Positions 44,832-54,178 of a stretch of 64,000 nucleotides of DNA are shown in pieces. Location of the stretch: assembly GCF_030382115.1 (NCBI RefSeq), contig NZ_JAUDRJ010000003.1, positions 1,962,496 through 2,026,495 of the forward strand, in the 5' to 3' direction. Both the position numbers and the translations under genes were made by a program. Below the pieces are notes generated by a model that did no database searches, had not been told where the DNA came from, and worked only from the letters and a program-made list of their open reading frames with translations. Source of the stretch: Nostoc sp. GT001 (lineage in GTDB: Bacteria; Cyanobacteriota; Cyanobacteriia; Cyanobacteriales; Nostocaceae). Positions within the stretch are counted from its first letter, which is position 1, and every line of letters begins with the position of its first letter.

Positions 44832-45356
44832 ATGGGACTTTTCGATCAAATTCTTGGTGCTGTCGCTAATCCCAATCAACAGGGCAGCTTAGGTCAAATA
44901 GGAAGCATTGTTAATACCGTACAGCAATTGAGCAGTAGCACAGGTGCAGATCCTTCTACCATCCAATCAGTTTTGTCAATTGTGGGTGGTCAAGTGCGTT
45001 CTGCTTTACAAGACAAACAAGCCACAGATGGTAATGAAGCCACACAAAATTTAGTCAGTCAATATGCTGGTACTTCTCCCAACCCCCAAGCCGTCAATTC
45101 GTTGTTTTCTCCTCAGATACAACAGCAAGTAGCTGAAGTTGCTGCCCAGCGCACTGGGTTGGATGCTGGTATCGTTCAACAATTGCTGCCTTTGGCAGTA
45201 CCTTTGGTGCTAAAGTTTTTGCAATCAGGAGCCAATGCTCAAAATCCCCAAGCTGGCGGAAATCCTGTCCTAAATTCCTTCTTGGATGCTGATGGTGATG
45301 GTGATGTCGATATTGCTGATGCCATCCAAATGGCTAGTCGGTATATGAGACAGTAA
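44832..45356 (+). CDS. DUF937-like protein with C-terminal calcium-loop motif, 174 aa
   Basis: Helical Gln/Ser-rich protein: MGLFDQILGAVANPNQQGSLGQIGSIVNTVQQL, SVLSIVGGQVRSALQD, AEVAAQRTGLDAGIVQQLLPLAVPLVLKFL, matching the layout of DUF937/YidB-like proteins. The tail FLDADGDGDVDIADAIQMASRYM has a DxDxDGDVD calcium-binding loop like dockerin/EF-hand loops. No signal peptide. The role is unknown; calcium binding is inferred from the motif alone. Confidence 0.75.
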   Translation: MGLFDQILGAVANPNQQGSLGQIGSIVNTVQQLSSSTGADPSTIQSVLSIVGGQVRSALQDKQATDGNEATQNLVSQYAGTSPNPQAVNSLFSPQIQQQVAEVAAQRTGLDAGIVQQLLPLAVPLVLKFLQSGANAQNPQAGGNPVLNSFLDADGDGDVDIADAIQMASRYMRQ

Positions 45357-45472
45357 CAGTTTTCCCCACTCCCTTCCGATAAACCAGACATCGGTAATTA
45401 TACCTTGCTAGATTTTTAGCTAAGACATAGGCTGAGAACACGATCAATTTGCAAATATAAATCAGACAGTCT

Positions 45473-46027
45473 ATGTCTAAATTGTTTGACTGTATTACTG
45501 AAGAACTGCAAGACTTTATTGCTGCCCAACACCTTTTCTTTGTTGGCTCTGCACCTTTGAGTTCTACGGGTCATGTTAACCTGTCTCCTAAAGGTCAGGA
45601 CTGCTTTCGTATCTTGTCTCCCAACCGAGTAGGTTATTTAGACCTAACAGGTAGTGGTAACGAAACATCAGCCCATTTGCAAGAAAATGGGCGGATAACC
45701 TTTATGTTTTGTGCTTTTCAAGAACCCGCGTCTATCTTGCGTCTTTACGGTCAAGGAACCACGATTTTACCGAGTTCTCCAGAGTGGGATTCGCTGTATT
45801 CTCAGTTTTTGCCGATACCTGGAACTCGTCAAATTATCGTCGCTGAAATTGAAAAAATCCAGACTTCCTGTGGTTTTGGCGTACCACTCTATGAATATCA
45901 AGGTCAGCGCCAGACTCTAGTAAATTGGGCTAGTAAAAAAGGCGAAGAGGGAGTTCGAGAATATCAACAAAAGAAAAATCTGGTCAGCATTGACGGTTTA
46001 GCGACACCACTGAGCCAATTACCCTAA
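45473..46027 (+). CDS. Pyridoxamine 5'-phosphate oxidase family protein, 184 aa
   Basis: FMN-binding split-barrel start: FIAAQHLFFVGSAPLSSTGHVNLSPKGQDCFRILSPNRVGYLDLTGSGNETSAHL, ITFMFCAFQEPASILRLYGQGT, and IIVAEIEKIQTSCGFGVPLYEY. The STGHVNLSPKG and SCGFGVPLY motifs define the PNPOx-like subgroup found widely in bacteria with no assigned substrate, not biosynthetic PdxH itself. Flavin reductase or general oxidase activity is possible. Confidence 0.85.
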   Translation: MSKLFDCITEELQDFIAAQHLFFVGSAPLSSTGHVNLSPKGQDCFRILSPNRVGYLDLTGSGNETSAHLQENGRITFMFCAFQEPASILRLYGQGTTILPSSPEWDSLYSQFLPIPGTRQIIVAEIEKIQTSCGFGVPLYEYQGQRQTLVNWASKKGEEGVREYQQKKNLVSIDGLATPLSQLP

Positions 46028-46241
46028 CTTTGGCTGATGGATTATTCTATTAATCCATATATTAGCGATACGGGTTTTAAGCGATTGGGGTTTCCTCGCT
46101 TGATTGAGAGCGATGGGCTACACCCCGCCTTAAGAGCGATCGCTTTGAAAGCAAGGGTTATGCGACTGCAATGCTAAACGCGCTTCAACTATACTTATAA
46201 AATCTGAACATCATCCCAAATCACTCAGTAAACAAGAGGAT

Positions 46242-46559
46242 ATGTCTCAACTTTTTGCCGTTGTTGTCGCAACTGTTCCAGAGTATTACGACTATAAAAA
46301 CGCTCACCCAGAACATGACCAAAATCAACTGGCTTGGTTTCGTGAGCAGTATGACAAAGGAACACTACTGTGCTGTGGCCCGTTTTTTCCCCATGATGGA
46401 ACGGGGCTGTGGGTAATTCAGGCGGAGAATTTAGAAGCGGCTCAAGCCATTGTCAACAGTAGCCCCCGTGTGCGGGATGGGATGTTAGCAGACTCTGCTA
46501 GAGTTGTGGAGTGGCAGGTTCACATTGGACATGAGCGTTTTGAAAGTGTAAATAGATAG
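46242..46559 (+). CDS. YciI family protein, 105 aa
   Basis: Ferredoxin-like alpha/beta fold: FAVVVATVPEYYDYKNAHPEHDQNQLAWFREQYDKGTLLCCGPFFPHDGTGLWVIQAENLEAAQAIVNSSPRVRDGMLADSARVVEWQV. His-Asp pair (HPEHDQ) and GPFFPHDGTG match the YciI/YCII-related domain. Function in most members is unknown; some act on chlorinated or dihydroxy compounds. Alone in its transcription unit. AGAGGA precedes the ATG. Confidence 0.85.
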   Translation: MSQLFAVVVATVPEYYDYKNAHPEHDQNQLAWFREQYDKGTLLCCGPFFPHDGTGLWVIQAENLEAAQAIVNSSPRVRDGMLADSARVVEWQVHIGHERFESVNR

Positions 46560-46794
46560 AAGCTATGTCCCGTTACCTAACGGCTCAAATCAAGTACAGG
46601 TGCGTAACCAATCTTACCAATTAAACTGTTTTCCTACTTATTGTACCCAAAGCTTTCTGCAAACGACTGGTAAATTCTGAGGAGCGATGTCTGCGACGGG
46701 CTACGCCTACGCTTGGGGTTTCCTCTAATAATTAAGAGCGATCGCTATAAAGCAGGCGCTTCCGCCATCGCATAAACTAACTGCTGTCGAATGC

Positions 46795-46903
46795 TTATTT
46801 TGTAGCAGATGGTCTGTCAACTCGTTCGTTGAGTTCTTGAAGTTGTTGATTTAATTCCCTTTGTCGTTTGAGCAAAATTTCCAAATCTTGCTTAGTAGTC
46901 AAA
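46795..46903 (-). pseudogene. Coiled-coil gene fragment (about 35 codons)
   Basis: The minus strand reads TTKQDLEILLKRQRELN then QQLQELNERVDRPSATK and a stop at 46795-46797. The heptad pattern looks protein-like and resembles C-terminal ends of coiled-coil proteins. A stop lies just upstream, and only a TTG could start it, so it is probably a remnant; a 108-bp MITE sits 70 bases further upstream. Confidence 0.4.
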
Positions 46904-46972
46904 AGTCAAAAAGTTCATATATCAAGGCTTGTGCCTGTTTGAAATGGTATGTTTATTTACGCCGTGCTGTAC

Positions 46973-47080
46973 TAGTAGTCTGTCCCAAAAGTTTTGAGAG
47001 GTTAGTGGTGTTCAGATCCCCGACTTCTTTAAGAAGTCGGGGATCTAGCAGCCCTTCAAAATCAATGGGACAGACCACTA
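46973..47080. mobile_element. MITE, 108 bp, complete copy
   Basis: Ends TAGTAGTCTGTCCCA (46973) and TGGGACAGACCACTA (47080) are inverted repeats (one mismatch) beginning and ending in TA, as expected for elements moved by IS630/Tc1-type transposases. The centre is a hairpin of ATCCCCGACTTCTT/AAGAAGTCGGGGAT. A truncated copy lies at 17468-17558. Confidence 0.85.
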
Positions 47081-47382
47081 TTGTCAAGGTAGTTGTAAAG
47101 GTGGCTGAATTTAACAAGCCAGCAATTGAGGACATCTTTACAGCTTATGCCCTGAGAGCTTTTTTACTCAACTTGAAACTTTTCAAACATCCTCTAAGAC
47201 TAAGTAGATGGTAAACCTTTTCTTGTGCTAGTTCTCGAACGCGAAGTTTAACCATTGATATTAATTATCAAAATTTTGTGTAAATTTGACTACTTAAATA
47301 AAAAATAAATATAAAAACAAAATTAAAAATTATCTGAATAGTTAAGGATAATTTTATTATTTTGTTACTTGTATTAACTTAC

Positions 47383-47414
47383 AGGGTTATAAAGGCGATC
47401 GCCTTTATAACCCT
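47383..47414. repeat. Perfect 32-bp palindrome centred on HIP1
   Basis: Arms AGGGTTATAAAGGCGA / TCGCCTTTATAACCCT with no spacer, centre GGCGATCGCC. It directly follows (on the minus strand) the terminator-like hairpin of the subtilase gene. Confidence 0.85.
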
Positions 47415-47458
47415 AAAGAGACACGATATATCTATAGTTTTTAATATATCGCGTCTCT
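47415..47458 (-). terminator. Probable terminator of the subtilase gene
   Basis: On the minus strand AGAGACGCGATATAT pairs with ATATATCGTGTCTCT around a 13-base loop, followed by TT. It starts about 8 bases after the subtilase stop. The arm sequence recalls the dispersed AGACGCGATA repeat family. Confidence 0.6.
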
Positions 47459-47466
47459 CAGTCTAA

Positions 47467-49194
47467 TTACAGATTAGCTGCGTTAATCACTCCATAACCC
47501 CATTTATCATCAAATGTGCCTGCGGGTTTGCCAGGAATTGCACTATTTTTACGTAGCAAGTCTTTCACAGCAGCCGGATCGAGTTTAGGATCTCGCTGCA
47601 ACAGCAGTGCTACTAACCCACTAACAAACGGTGTCGCCATACTCGTACCAGCCTGAACCACAAACTTGGAATTAATCATCGATGAGCGGTCAAAATTAGC
47701 ATCGGCGGAAAGCGTGGAAATAATCATCGCTCCTGGTGCTGCTACATCGGGCTTCTGCCCATCAGTGCGTAGAGGTCCTTCACTACTGAATTCCGAAATA
47801 GTATCCAATTCTAAGCCCATTTCTCGCACTTGGCCATCAATATCTGTGTACTTGGTTTTAGTAGTATAGGCGGCAACTGTAATTGCACTGCTGGCGGCTC
47901 CCGGCGAACCAATTTTTAAGGCATCCTTGACACTTTTACCTGTAAAAAACACTGATGAACTATCATCTAGTGTCCACACATTTAAACATGTGTCAGTTGA
48001 AGAAGTATTGCGGACTCGCAGTTGCCAAACACCTCCCATGACTTGCGAGGGGCCAATACCGCGTATTTGCACAAAGAAATTATGGTCGCCGTTGGCTTGG
48101 TCTGGCGCTGGTGTCGCTAATTGCACCCGTGCATCTGGTAACTGGTAATCTTGGGCGGAATTACCGTCAGTAATTATTTTTTGAAAGGGGGTGACAAAAC
48201 CGTTAGGACTCCGCACAGATACTTCTAATTCGCTGTCTTTGGCATACCAAGCGTTTAACCAAACGATGCCTACTTGATTCAAAGGAACATTGAAGCGCAT
48301 ACCACGAGTGCGTCCACTGGGTATGGTCGCTTGTCCATGAATGTTATCGTTTCCTTCGTTACCAACAGCACAGCAAACTATTCTTCCAGGACCAGTTTCG
48401 GCATCGATAACTTTGGATAGGGAATCGCTACCATCATGAGCATCAGCGTGTCCGCCCAAGCTGAGATTTACCACTGCTGGGCGTCCCAACTCCCTAGCAA
48501 CTCGGAAAATGTAACGCACACCATCTGCAATGTGGGCATCCTGTAAATCTGACCTGACGACAACTAATTCTGCTTCTGGTGCGACACCGCCATAACTAGC
48601 ATCGGCACCAGCGGCAATGCCAGCGACGTGAGTACCATGACCGCCAGTATCCTGAGAAACTGTCAGTTGCGCTCCGCTAAATTCAGCCCCATAGCCGCCC
48701 TCTGTGACTCCTGGACCTGGCAATGTTTGATCCCAAATGTGTAAAATTCGTCCAGCAAAGGCGGGGTGTTTCGGATCGATACCACTGTCTATAATGCCGA
48801 TAATTACTCCTTTACCAGTCAATCCGGTTTGATTCTTAAATTCCGGCAGTTTGACTGTTTCCATTGCAGTATCCATCCTCAAATGAAGTTTGCGTGATGG
48901 CTTAATCCGCTGAATCACATCTTCTTCAGATAAGACATCTAAACTATCTATGGGTAAGAAAGCTGTCCGCACACTCCCAGAGTTTTGATTGACTTCAATA
49001 TTATATTGTGATAGATAACTTAAGTCTGCATCAGGGTCGCAGTAGATAAAAACGACGCTCTTAGTGGGCTTAACTGGGCTTTTGTGAGCAATGATGCCAA
49101 GCGATCGCTTATGTGTAACTAAAGCTTGATCTCCTTCATTTTGATAGTCTTGAAATGCCAAAAGTAGCCCAGGAGAAAGTTTTTCGTGTCTCAT
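47467..49194 (-). CDS. S8 family serine peptidase (subtilase), 575 aa
   Basis: Catalytic triad visible: D136 (VIIGIIDSGIDPKHPAF), H186 (GGHGTHVAGIAAG) and S518 (GTSMATPFVSGLVALLL), with the oxyanion Asn region near CCAVGNEGND. Residues 1-110 look like a pro-region (SVRTAFLPIDSLDVLSEEDVIQRIKPSRKLHLRMD). A beta-rich insert (about 300-400) separates the His and Ser regions, as in long bacterial subtilases. No signal peptide, so it may act in the cytosol or leave by another route. It stands alone with its own terminator. Confidence 0.92.
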   Translation of the reverse strand: MRHEKLSPGLLLAFQDYQNEGDQALVTHKRSLGIIAHKSPVKPTKSVVFIYCDPDADLSYLSQYNIEVNQNSGSVRTAFLPIDSLDVLSEEDVIQRIKPSRKLHLRMDTAMETVKLPEFKNQTGLTGKGVIIGIIDSGIDPKHPAFAGRILHIWDQTLPGPGVTEGGYGAEFSGAQLTVSQDTGGHGTHVAGIAAGADASYGGVAPEAELVVVRSDLQDAHIADGVRYIFRVARELGRPAVVNLSLGGHADAHDGSDSLSKVIDAETGPGRIVCCAVGNEGNDNIHGQATIPSGRTRGMRFNVPLNQVGIVWLNAWYAKDSELEVSVRSPNGFVTPFQKIITDGNSAQDYQLPDARVQLATPAPDQANGDHNFFVQIRGIGPSQVMGGVWQLRVRNTSSTDTCLNVWTLDDSSSVFFTGKSVKDALKIGSPGAASSAITVAAYTTKTKYTDIDGQVREMGLELDTISEFSSEGPLRTDGQKPDVAAPGAMIISTLSADANFDRSSMINSKFVVQAGTSMATPFVSGLVALLLQRDPKLDPAAVKDLLRKNSAIPGKPAGTFDDKWGYGVINAANL

Positions 49195-49831
49195 TTTTAC
49201 CTTAAATTAAATTGAGTTGCCGTCAAGAAAGTAGTGATTCTAGGAGGATAAGTCGCTCTAGGATTAACGCAGACTATGTAGCTTTTTAGCTTCGATTATT
49301 TGATGCGACTATATTTATCCATTTATTTTATAGATAACATCAAATAAGTTTAGGAGGTAAGAGTTATTCCTAAGACAATTGCTAATTCATAACTCATGTT
49401 CTGTAATTACGTCTCCCTCATAGTGATTTTCTGTAGTTCGTGACTTTGATCGGTTGCATCTAAAAATTACCTAAATCTGAGGTAACAGGTAATTTTTATG
49501 AAGCTATTAAACTAATCCATTGTCTGCCGAAATAATTACGGACAAAGTGAAGAAAATGAAATTAAGAATAATTAAGTAATAAATAAAATTATTAAAGAAT
49601 AATTTAAGACTCAAAATGCAATCAGTGACGAGTCTGTGTAGATGAACTGTTAAAAACTAAAATAAATTGTAGGCAAAATAGTTAAGACTGATAACATTTG
49701 CGTATAAAACAGCATGGAAAAGGCTAAATCGCTAATGAATACTGAGAAATAACAGATTTTCTATCATAAGTAAGAGCCATAAAGAAGCTAATATTTGCAA
49801 CGATCGCTTCTAAACATACAAAAAGTTATTC
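49195..49831. other. Intergenic region, 637 bases, divergent promoters
   Basis: AT-rich DNA between the subtilase and amylase genes. I see no gene, no RNA gene, no long repeats and no consensus promoter that can be placed with confidence. Confidence 0.5.
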
Positions 49832-51301
49832 ATGCAAATTCAAACACCAGACTGGGTGAAGCACGCTGTTTTCTACCAAATCTTCCCAGATCGTTTTGCC
49901 AGAAGCAAACAGCCGCGCAAACGGTTATTGCAAGAAGCCCGTTGGGAAGATTGGGACTCTATGCCAACTCTCCAGGGCTATAAAGGCGGCGATTTATGGG
50001 GCATTATGGAGGATTTAGATTACATCCAGAATTTGGGGATTAACGCGATTTATTTCACGCCCATTTTTCAATCTGCCAGTAATCATCGCTATCATACCCA
50101 CGATTATTATCAAGTTGACCCGATGTTAGGGGGCAACGAAGCTTTTAAGGAATTGCTCGATGCAGCCCATCAACGGAATATCAAAGTTGTTCTGGATGGG
50201 GTGTTTAACCATTCCAGCCGGGGCTTTTTCTTTTTCCACGACGTTTTAGAGAATGGCCCCCATTCACCTTGGGTAAATTGGTTCAAAATTGAAGGCTGGC
50301 CGCTTTCAGCATACAATGGTGATTTCCCTGCCAACTACGTGGGTTGGGCGGGAAATCGTGCTTTGCCAGAATTTAACCACGATAATCCAGAAGTACGAGA
50401 ATACATTATGGAAATTGCCGAATATTGGATTAAATTCGGCATTGATGGTTGGCGATTGGATGTACCATTTGAAATAAAAACTCCTGGTTTTTGGCAGGAA
50501 TTTCGCGATCGCGTCAAAGCTATCAATCCCGAAGCTTATATTGTGGGCGAAGTGTGGGGAGATTCCCGCCAGTGGCTAGATGGGACGCAATTTGACGGTG
50601 TGATGAATTATCTATTTGCCGGGCCAACCATTGCCTTTGCGGCAGGCGATCGCGTAGTCTTAGAACAAGTCCAAAGCCGCGACTATCAACCGTACCCACC
50701 GTTATTTGCTGCCGAGTACGCCACCAAAATCCAAGAAGTACTGCAACTTTACCCTTGGGAAATTCAGCTAACTCAACTCAATTTGCTTGCAAGTCACGAT
50801 ACAGCCCGATTGATGACAATTGCAGGCGGCGATATAGCCAGTATAGAATTGTCAACTCTACTACTACTCACCTTTCCCGGTGCCCCCAGCATTTACTATG
50901 GTGATGAAGTTGGCTTACCTGGTGGAATTGATCCCGACTCACGTCGTGGTTTTCCTTTAGAGAGTAACTGGAATCAGGAAATTTTTAATACTCACCGTCA
51001 ATTAATTACCCTGCGTCAAAATTACCCAGCCTTGCGTACAGGTGATTACCAAGTTCTCCATGCTCAAGGGCAACTTTATATATTTGCACGAACTTTAGGC
51101 ACAGAAGAATTGATAATTGCTGTTAACGCTGGCACAAGTTCGGCAACAGGGAATGCAGATGTCTCCACTTTGCATACTCAACCCAACAAACTTTTATATG
51201 GTAATGCTGAAGTTGAGTGGAATGATAAAGGAGATCAACAGTTGTCATTGACTGTTCCCGCACGGAGTGGCTGCATTCTGGGAGTGGGGAGTAGGGAGTA
51301 G
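49832..51301 (+). CDS. Alpha-amylase family glycoside hydrolase (GH13), 489 aa
   Basis: TIM-barrel GH13 enzyme: WVKHAVFYQIFPDRFARSK (start of the barrel), GINAIYFTPIFQSASNHRYHTHDYYQVDP, VVLDGVFNHSS, nucleophile D210 in GIDGWRLDVP, acid/base E240 in AYIVGEVWGD, and the third Asp in LLASHDTARL (about 325). The motifs are those of neopullulanase/cyclomaltodextrinase-like enzymes, but the N-terminal beta domain of that group is missing. No signal peptide, so it should act on cytosolic maltodextrins or glycogen fragments. The reading frame ends in low-complexity GGGAGTAGGGAG DNA, so the last residues may be a recent extension. Confidence 0.9.
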   Translation: MQIQTPDWVKHAVFYQIFPDRFARSKQPRKRLLQEARWEDWDSMPTLQGYKGGDLWGIMEDLDYIQNLGINAIYFTPIFQSASNHRYHTHDYYQVDPMLGGNEAFKELLDAAHQRNIKVVLDGVFNHSSRGFFFFHDVLENGPHSPWVNWFKIEGWPLSAYNGDFPANYVGWAGNRALPEFNHDNPEVREYIMEIAEYWIKFGIDGWRLDVPFEIKTPGFWQEFRDRVKAINPEAYIVGEVWGDSRQWLDGTQFDGVMNYLFAGPTIAFAAGDRVVLEQVQSRDYQPYPPLFAAEYATKIQEVLQLYPWEIQLTQLNLLASHDTARLMTIAGGDIASIELSTLLLLTFPGAPSIYYGDEVGLPGGIDPDSRRGFPLESNWNQEIFNTHRQLITLRQNYPALRTGDYQVLHAQGQLYIFARTLGTEELIIAVNAGTSSATGNADVSTLHTQPNKLLYGNAEVEWNDKGDQQLSLTVPARSGCILGVGSRE

Positions 51302-51429
51302 GGGACAAAAGGGGCAGGGGGGCAGGGGAAAAGGTTAAAGGTTAAAGGGAAAAGGAATAAATTTAATCTTTCCCCTTACCCCTTTCCCTTTCCCCTTTCC
51401 CCATACTCAATGCCCAATGCCCCAATACA

Positions 51430-51849
51430 TTACTTCCCTGCCACCATTGCAGGTATCAACACCGCATCAATAACGTGGATCACGCCATTGTCTGCCAGAA
51501 TATCTGTTTTGAGGACATTGGCGTTATTCACCTTAAATTTACCGTCGGCAGATTCAATGGCGACAATTGACCCTTCAAGCGTCTCTGCCTCGTTAATCTG
51601 TACCAAATCATCAGACCTAACATCCCCACTAGCGATATGATACGCCACAATTTTCTGGAGCTTGGGGATATCTTGTAGTAGCGCGTCTAAAGTTCCCTCT
51701 GGGAGATTAGCAAAAGCTTCGTCAGTTGGTGCAAAGAGCGTGAAAGAACCAGGGCTTTTCAAAGTTTCTATAAAATTTACAGCTTCAGCAGCTTTTATTA
51801 GAGTATTGAAATTACCTGCTGCGATCGCAGTTTCCACAAGGTCAGCCAT
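51430..51849 (-). CDS. Fasciclin (FAS1) domain protein, 139 aa
   Basis: One FAS1 domain fills the protein: DLVETAIAAGNFNTLIKAAEAVNFIETLKSPGSFTLFAPTDEAFANLP (FAS1 H1 box), IVAYHIASGD (YH motif), and GVIHVIDAVLIP (H2 box). FAS1 domains mediate adhesion or matrix contacts. This copy has no signal peptide, as is common for short cyanobacterial members. Downstream of it is a purine/pyrimidine hairpin (51303-51403). Confidence 0.92.
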   Translation of the reverse strand: MADLVETAIAAGNFNTLIKAAEAVNFIETLKSPGSFTLFAPTDEAFANLPEGTLDALLQDIPKLQKIVAYHIASGDVRSDDLVQINEAETLEGSIVAIESADGKFKVNNANVLKTDILADNGVIHVIDAVLIPAMVAGK

Positions 51850-51999
51850 GAGGGTGCGTTATTTAATACTACAAGTTACTTATAAAGTGACTAAAATATC
51901 TTAGCCTCTATCAATAGAGAGGTTGCTGGCGATTTAACAGACAGCAGTAGACTGATTTAGTACTGTTACACTGGAGAATGACCCCAAGAACCACTGATT

Positions 52000-52236
52000 A
52001 TGCTAAAGCGCTCTAAGTTCGAGACAACTCAATCTCAGATTATGCACCGTGCTGAGGATCTGATTAGTGCAGCCTCAAATCGATACCGCATTACGGTTCA
52101 GGTAGCAAATCGTGCTAAACGTCGGCGTTACGAAGACTTTGAAAGTAACGAAGATGCGATGATGAAGCCAGTGCTAAGAGCAATAATCGAAATGTCCGAT
52201 GAATTGACTCAACCAGAAATTATCGGCGAACTATAA
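52000..52236 (+). CDS. rpoZ: DNA-directed RNA polymerase omega subunit, 78 aa
   Basis: Cyanobacterial omega: [78 protein letters not shown]. The [23 protein letters not shown] helix pair is conserved. Omega helps assemble beta-prime into the core enzyme. The 215-aa gene follows 82 bases downstream. Confidence 0.92.
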   Translation: MLKRSKFETTQSQIMHRAEDLISAASNRYRITVQVANRAKRRRYEDFESNEDAMMKPVLRAIIEMSDELTQPEIIGEL

Positions 52237-52318
52237 GATTGAGTGCTGAGTGGTGAGTGCTGAATTCTGAATCAGGCAAATTCATCTTTTCACTCAGCAA
52301 CGCCCAAAATATTGTTCT

Positions 52319-52966
52319 ATGAAAAAGAAAAAATTTCTGTTTAAATCAATTTTCTCAAAACTCACAACTCAGCACAAGCGAAATGCCTCGGTTCCGCTAA
52401 CACCACTACTGCTTACCTTAATACTAGTGAGTGTAATTGTTTTAGGTTCAGGAGCGGATAAATCAATACAGAGAAATTTATTTAGTATCCAACCTGCTTC
52501 TGCCCAGAGAATCACCCCTAGCGATGTTTGGCAGCTAGTTTATCAGCAATTGCCAGATTTCCCACGTGAAAATAAGTATATCAGTAAAGAAAATGGCAAA
52601 GTTGCCGAAAGCAACACCTTAGCAAATCGCTTAATTCGATATCATATTTATACCAAAGGGCGGGCCCCCATTTATCGCTTAGATTGGAAGCTGACTTTAG
52701 CTGATTACCTGGGTGCAAATGAAATTATGTATGATACTACCTATCCAGGAAATGATGCACTACAGAAAAATCCAATAGAAAGCGATCGCAAAGCCATCAA
52801 GAGTCTCACCCGCAGCCAACGAGATGCCCTAGTACAAGTCTTAGTCAATATATTTAATCCTACTTCCCAAAACACTGTACCCCCTAACTCCAACACCACA
52901 CCCAGTCCAACTACATCAACTACCCCACAACCACCGCAACAAGGAGGTGCTGAACTACTTAAGTAA
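52319..52966 (+). CDS. Hypothetical exported/membrane-anchored protein, 215 aa
   Basis: Not named. A basic N-terminus (KKKKFLFKSIF) and one hydrophobic segment (PLTPLLLTLILVSVIVLGSG, about residues 26-45), then QPASAQR, which resembles a signal-peptidase site (ASA|Q), so it is probably exported. The globular part (about 60-170) includes ITPSDVWQLVYQQLPDFPRENKYISKENGKVAESNTLANRLIRYHIYTKGRAPIYRLDWKLTLADYLGAN, recognisable as a conserved cyanobacterial protein of unknown role; the end is Pro/Thr/Asn-rich. Downstream of rpoZ. Confidence 0.75.
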   Translation: MKKKKFLFKSIFSKLTTQHKRNASVPLTPLLLTLILVSVIVLGSGADKSIQRNLFSIQPASAQRITPSDVWQLVYQQLPDFPRENKYISKENGKVAESNTLANRLIRYHIYTKGRAPIYRLDWKLTLADYLGANEIMYDTTYPGNDALQKNPIESDRKAIKSLTRSQRDALVQVLVNIFNPTSQNTVPPNSNTTPSPTTSTTPQPPQQGGAELLK

Positions 52967-53022
52967 TAGAAGAGTTATAAGTTGTAAATTAATCACTCCT
53001 AACTCCTCACTCCTCACTTTTT

Positions 53023-53388
53023 ATGGAACGCGTTGTCAAAACCGGATCGGGTTGGCGTATTGGCTGGAACCCCGATACACCGGAGTTTAAAGGTTTAGTT
53101 GGTACAGATGATTGGGCAATTGAGTTAACCGAAGCCGAGTTAAATGATTTTTGTCGTCTACTAGCACAGCTAGCAGACACCATGAAGCAACTCGCAACTG
53201 AATTGATGGAAGAGGAAAAAATTACTTGTGAAGCCGAAAGCGATTTATTATGGATGGAAGTGGAAGGCTACCCTCATGATTACAGCCTTCGCTTCATCTT
53301 GAATACAGGGCGATGTGTAGAAGGTAAATGGAATGCTTCTGCTGTTCCAGATTTACTGCAAGCTAGTGGGATGCTTAAGGTTTTTTAA
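53023..53388 (+). CDS. DUF1818 family protein, 121 aa
   Basis: Matches the cyanobacterial/plastid DUF1818 pattern: RVVKTGSGWRIGWNPDTPEFKGLVGTDDWAIELTEAELNDFCRLLAQLADTMKQ, SDLLWMEVEGYPHDYSLRFILNTGRCVEGKW and a C-terminal helix AVPDLLQA. Soluble alpha/beta protein; function unknown. 51 bases upstream of the tRNA gene. Confidence 0.85.
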   Translation: MERVVKTGSGWRIGWNPDTPEFKGLVGTDDWAIELTEAELNDFCRLLAQLADTMKQLATELMEEEKITCEAESDLLWMEVEGYPHDYSLRFILNTGRCVEGKWNASAVPDLLQASGMLKVF

Positions 53389-53438
53389 AATTGCCTCTTG
53401 ATTATCCTACAGTTTTGCTATATGATAGGAATTCTGAC

Positions 53439-53512
53439 CGGGGCGTAGCGCAGCTTGGTAGCGCGCCACTTTGGGGTAGTGGAGGTCGTGGGTTCGAATC
53501 CCGCCGCTCCGA
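53439..53512 (+). tRNA. tRNA-Pro (anticodon GGG)
   Basis: Complete cloverleaf: acceptor CGGGGCG/CGCTCCG, D-arm GCGC...GCGC, anticodon stem CCACT/AGTGG with loop TTGGGGT (anticodon GGG, reads CCC/CCT), T-arm GTGGG-TTCGAAT-CCCGC, discriminator A. The 3' CCA is not encoded. Reading gives 74 bases. A terminator follows. Confidence 0.95.
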
Positions 53513-53528
53513 TTGATGATAAGCCATG

Positions 53529-53563
53529 CCTGCTAGTCTTTTTAAAAGATTAGCAGGTTTTTT
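53529..53563 (+). terminator. Rho-independent terminator after tRNA-Pro
   Basis: CCTGCTAGTC (53529-53538) pairs with GATTAGCAGG (53548-53557) with one G-T pair, A/T loop, followed by six T. Confidence 0.85.
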
Positions 53564-53603
53564 AATAGCTGTTTACCTGAAAAAACCGAACCAAACAGTA
53601 AAT

Positions 53604-53750
53604 CGGGGTGTACCCAATACTTTTCGGTTAAGGGGGAAAGGGAAAAGGGAAAAGGTTTGAATTTACCTTTACCCCATACCCTTTAACCTTTCCCCCAGAC
53701 CAAAAAAGAGATTGTTGGGTTTATCGGAAAAGTATTGGGGGTATACCCGC
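53604..53750. mobile_element. MITE-like inverted repeat element, about 147 bp
   Basis: Left end TCGGGGTGTACCCAATACTT (53604) and right end AAGTATTGGGGGTATACCCG (to 53749) are imperfect inverted repeats extended by TTTTCGGTTA/TTATCGGAAA. The interior is a purine/pyrimidine hairpin (GGGGGAAAGGG / AACCTTTCCCCC). No coding content. Confidence 0.7.
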
Positions 53751-53821
53751 ACAATCAAATTTTGTCAATGATCAGTAATTAGGCGGACTTAATATAAAAT
53801 CTCTAGCAGATTAGTAGGTAG

Positions 53822-54178
<357 letters not shown>

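Larger units (their letters stand above)
46560..47466. other. Intergenic region with gene remnant, MITE, palindrome and terminator
   Basis: About 900 bases. Besides the separately listed items, 46680-46745 has the dispersed CGACGGGCTACGCCTACGC motif. A plus-strand open frame (46861-47214) runs through the MITE and is not credible as a gene in that form. Confidence 0.5.

Noticed and set aside
46861..47214. 117-codon frame across the 108-bp MITE
   Set aside because: Most of it is MITE sequence, which is non-coding in its other copy.
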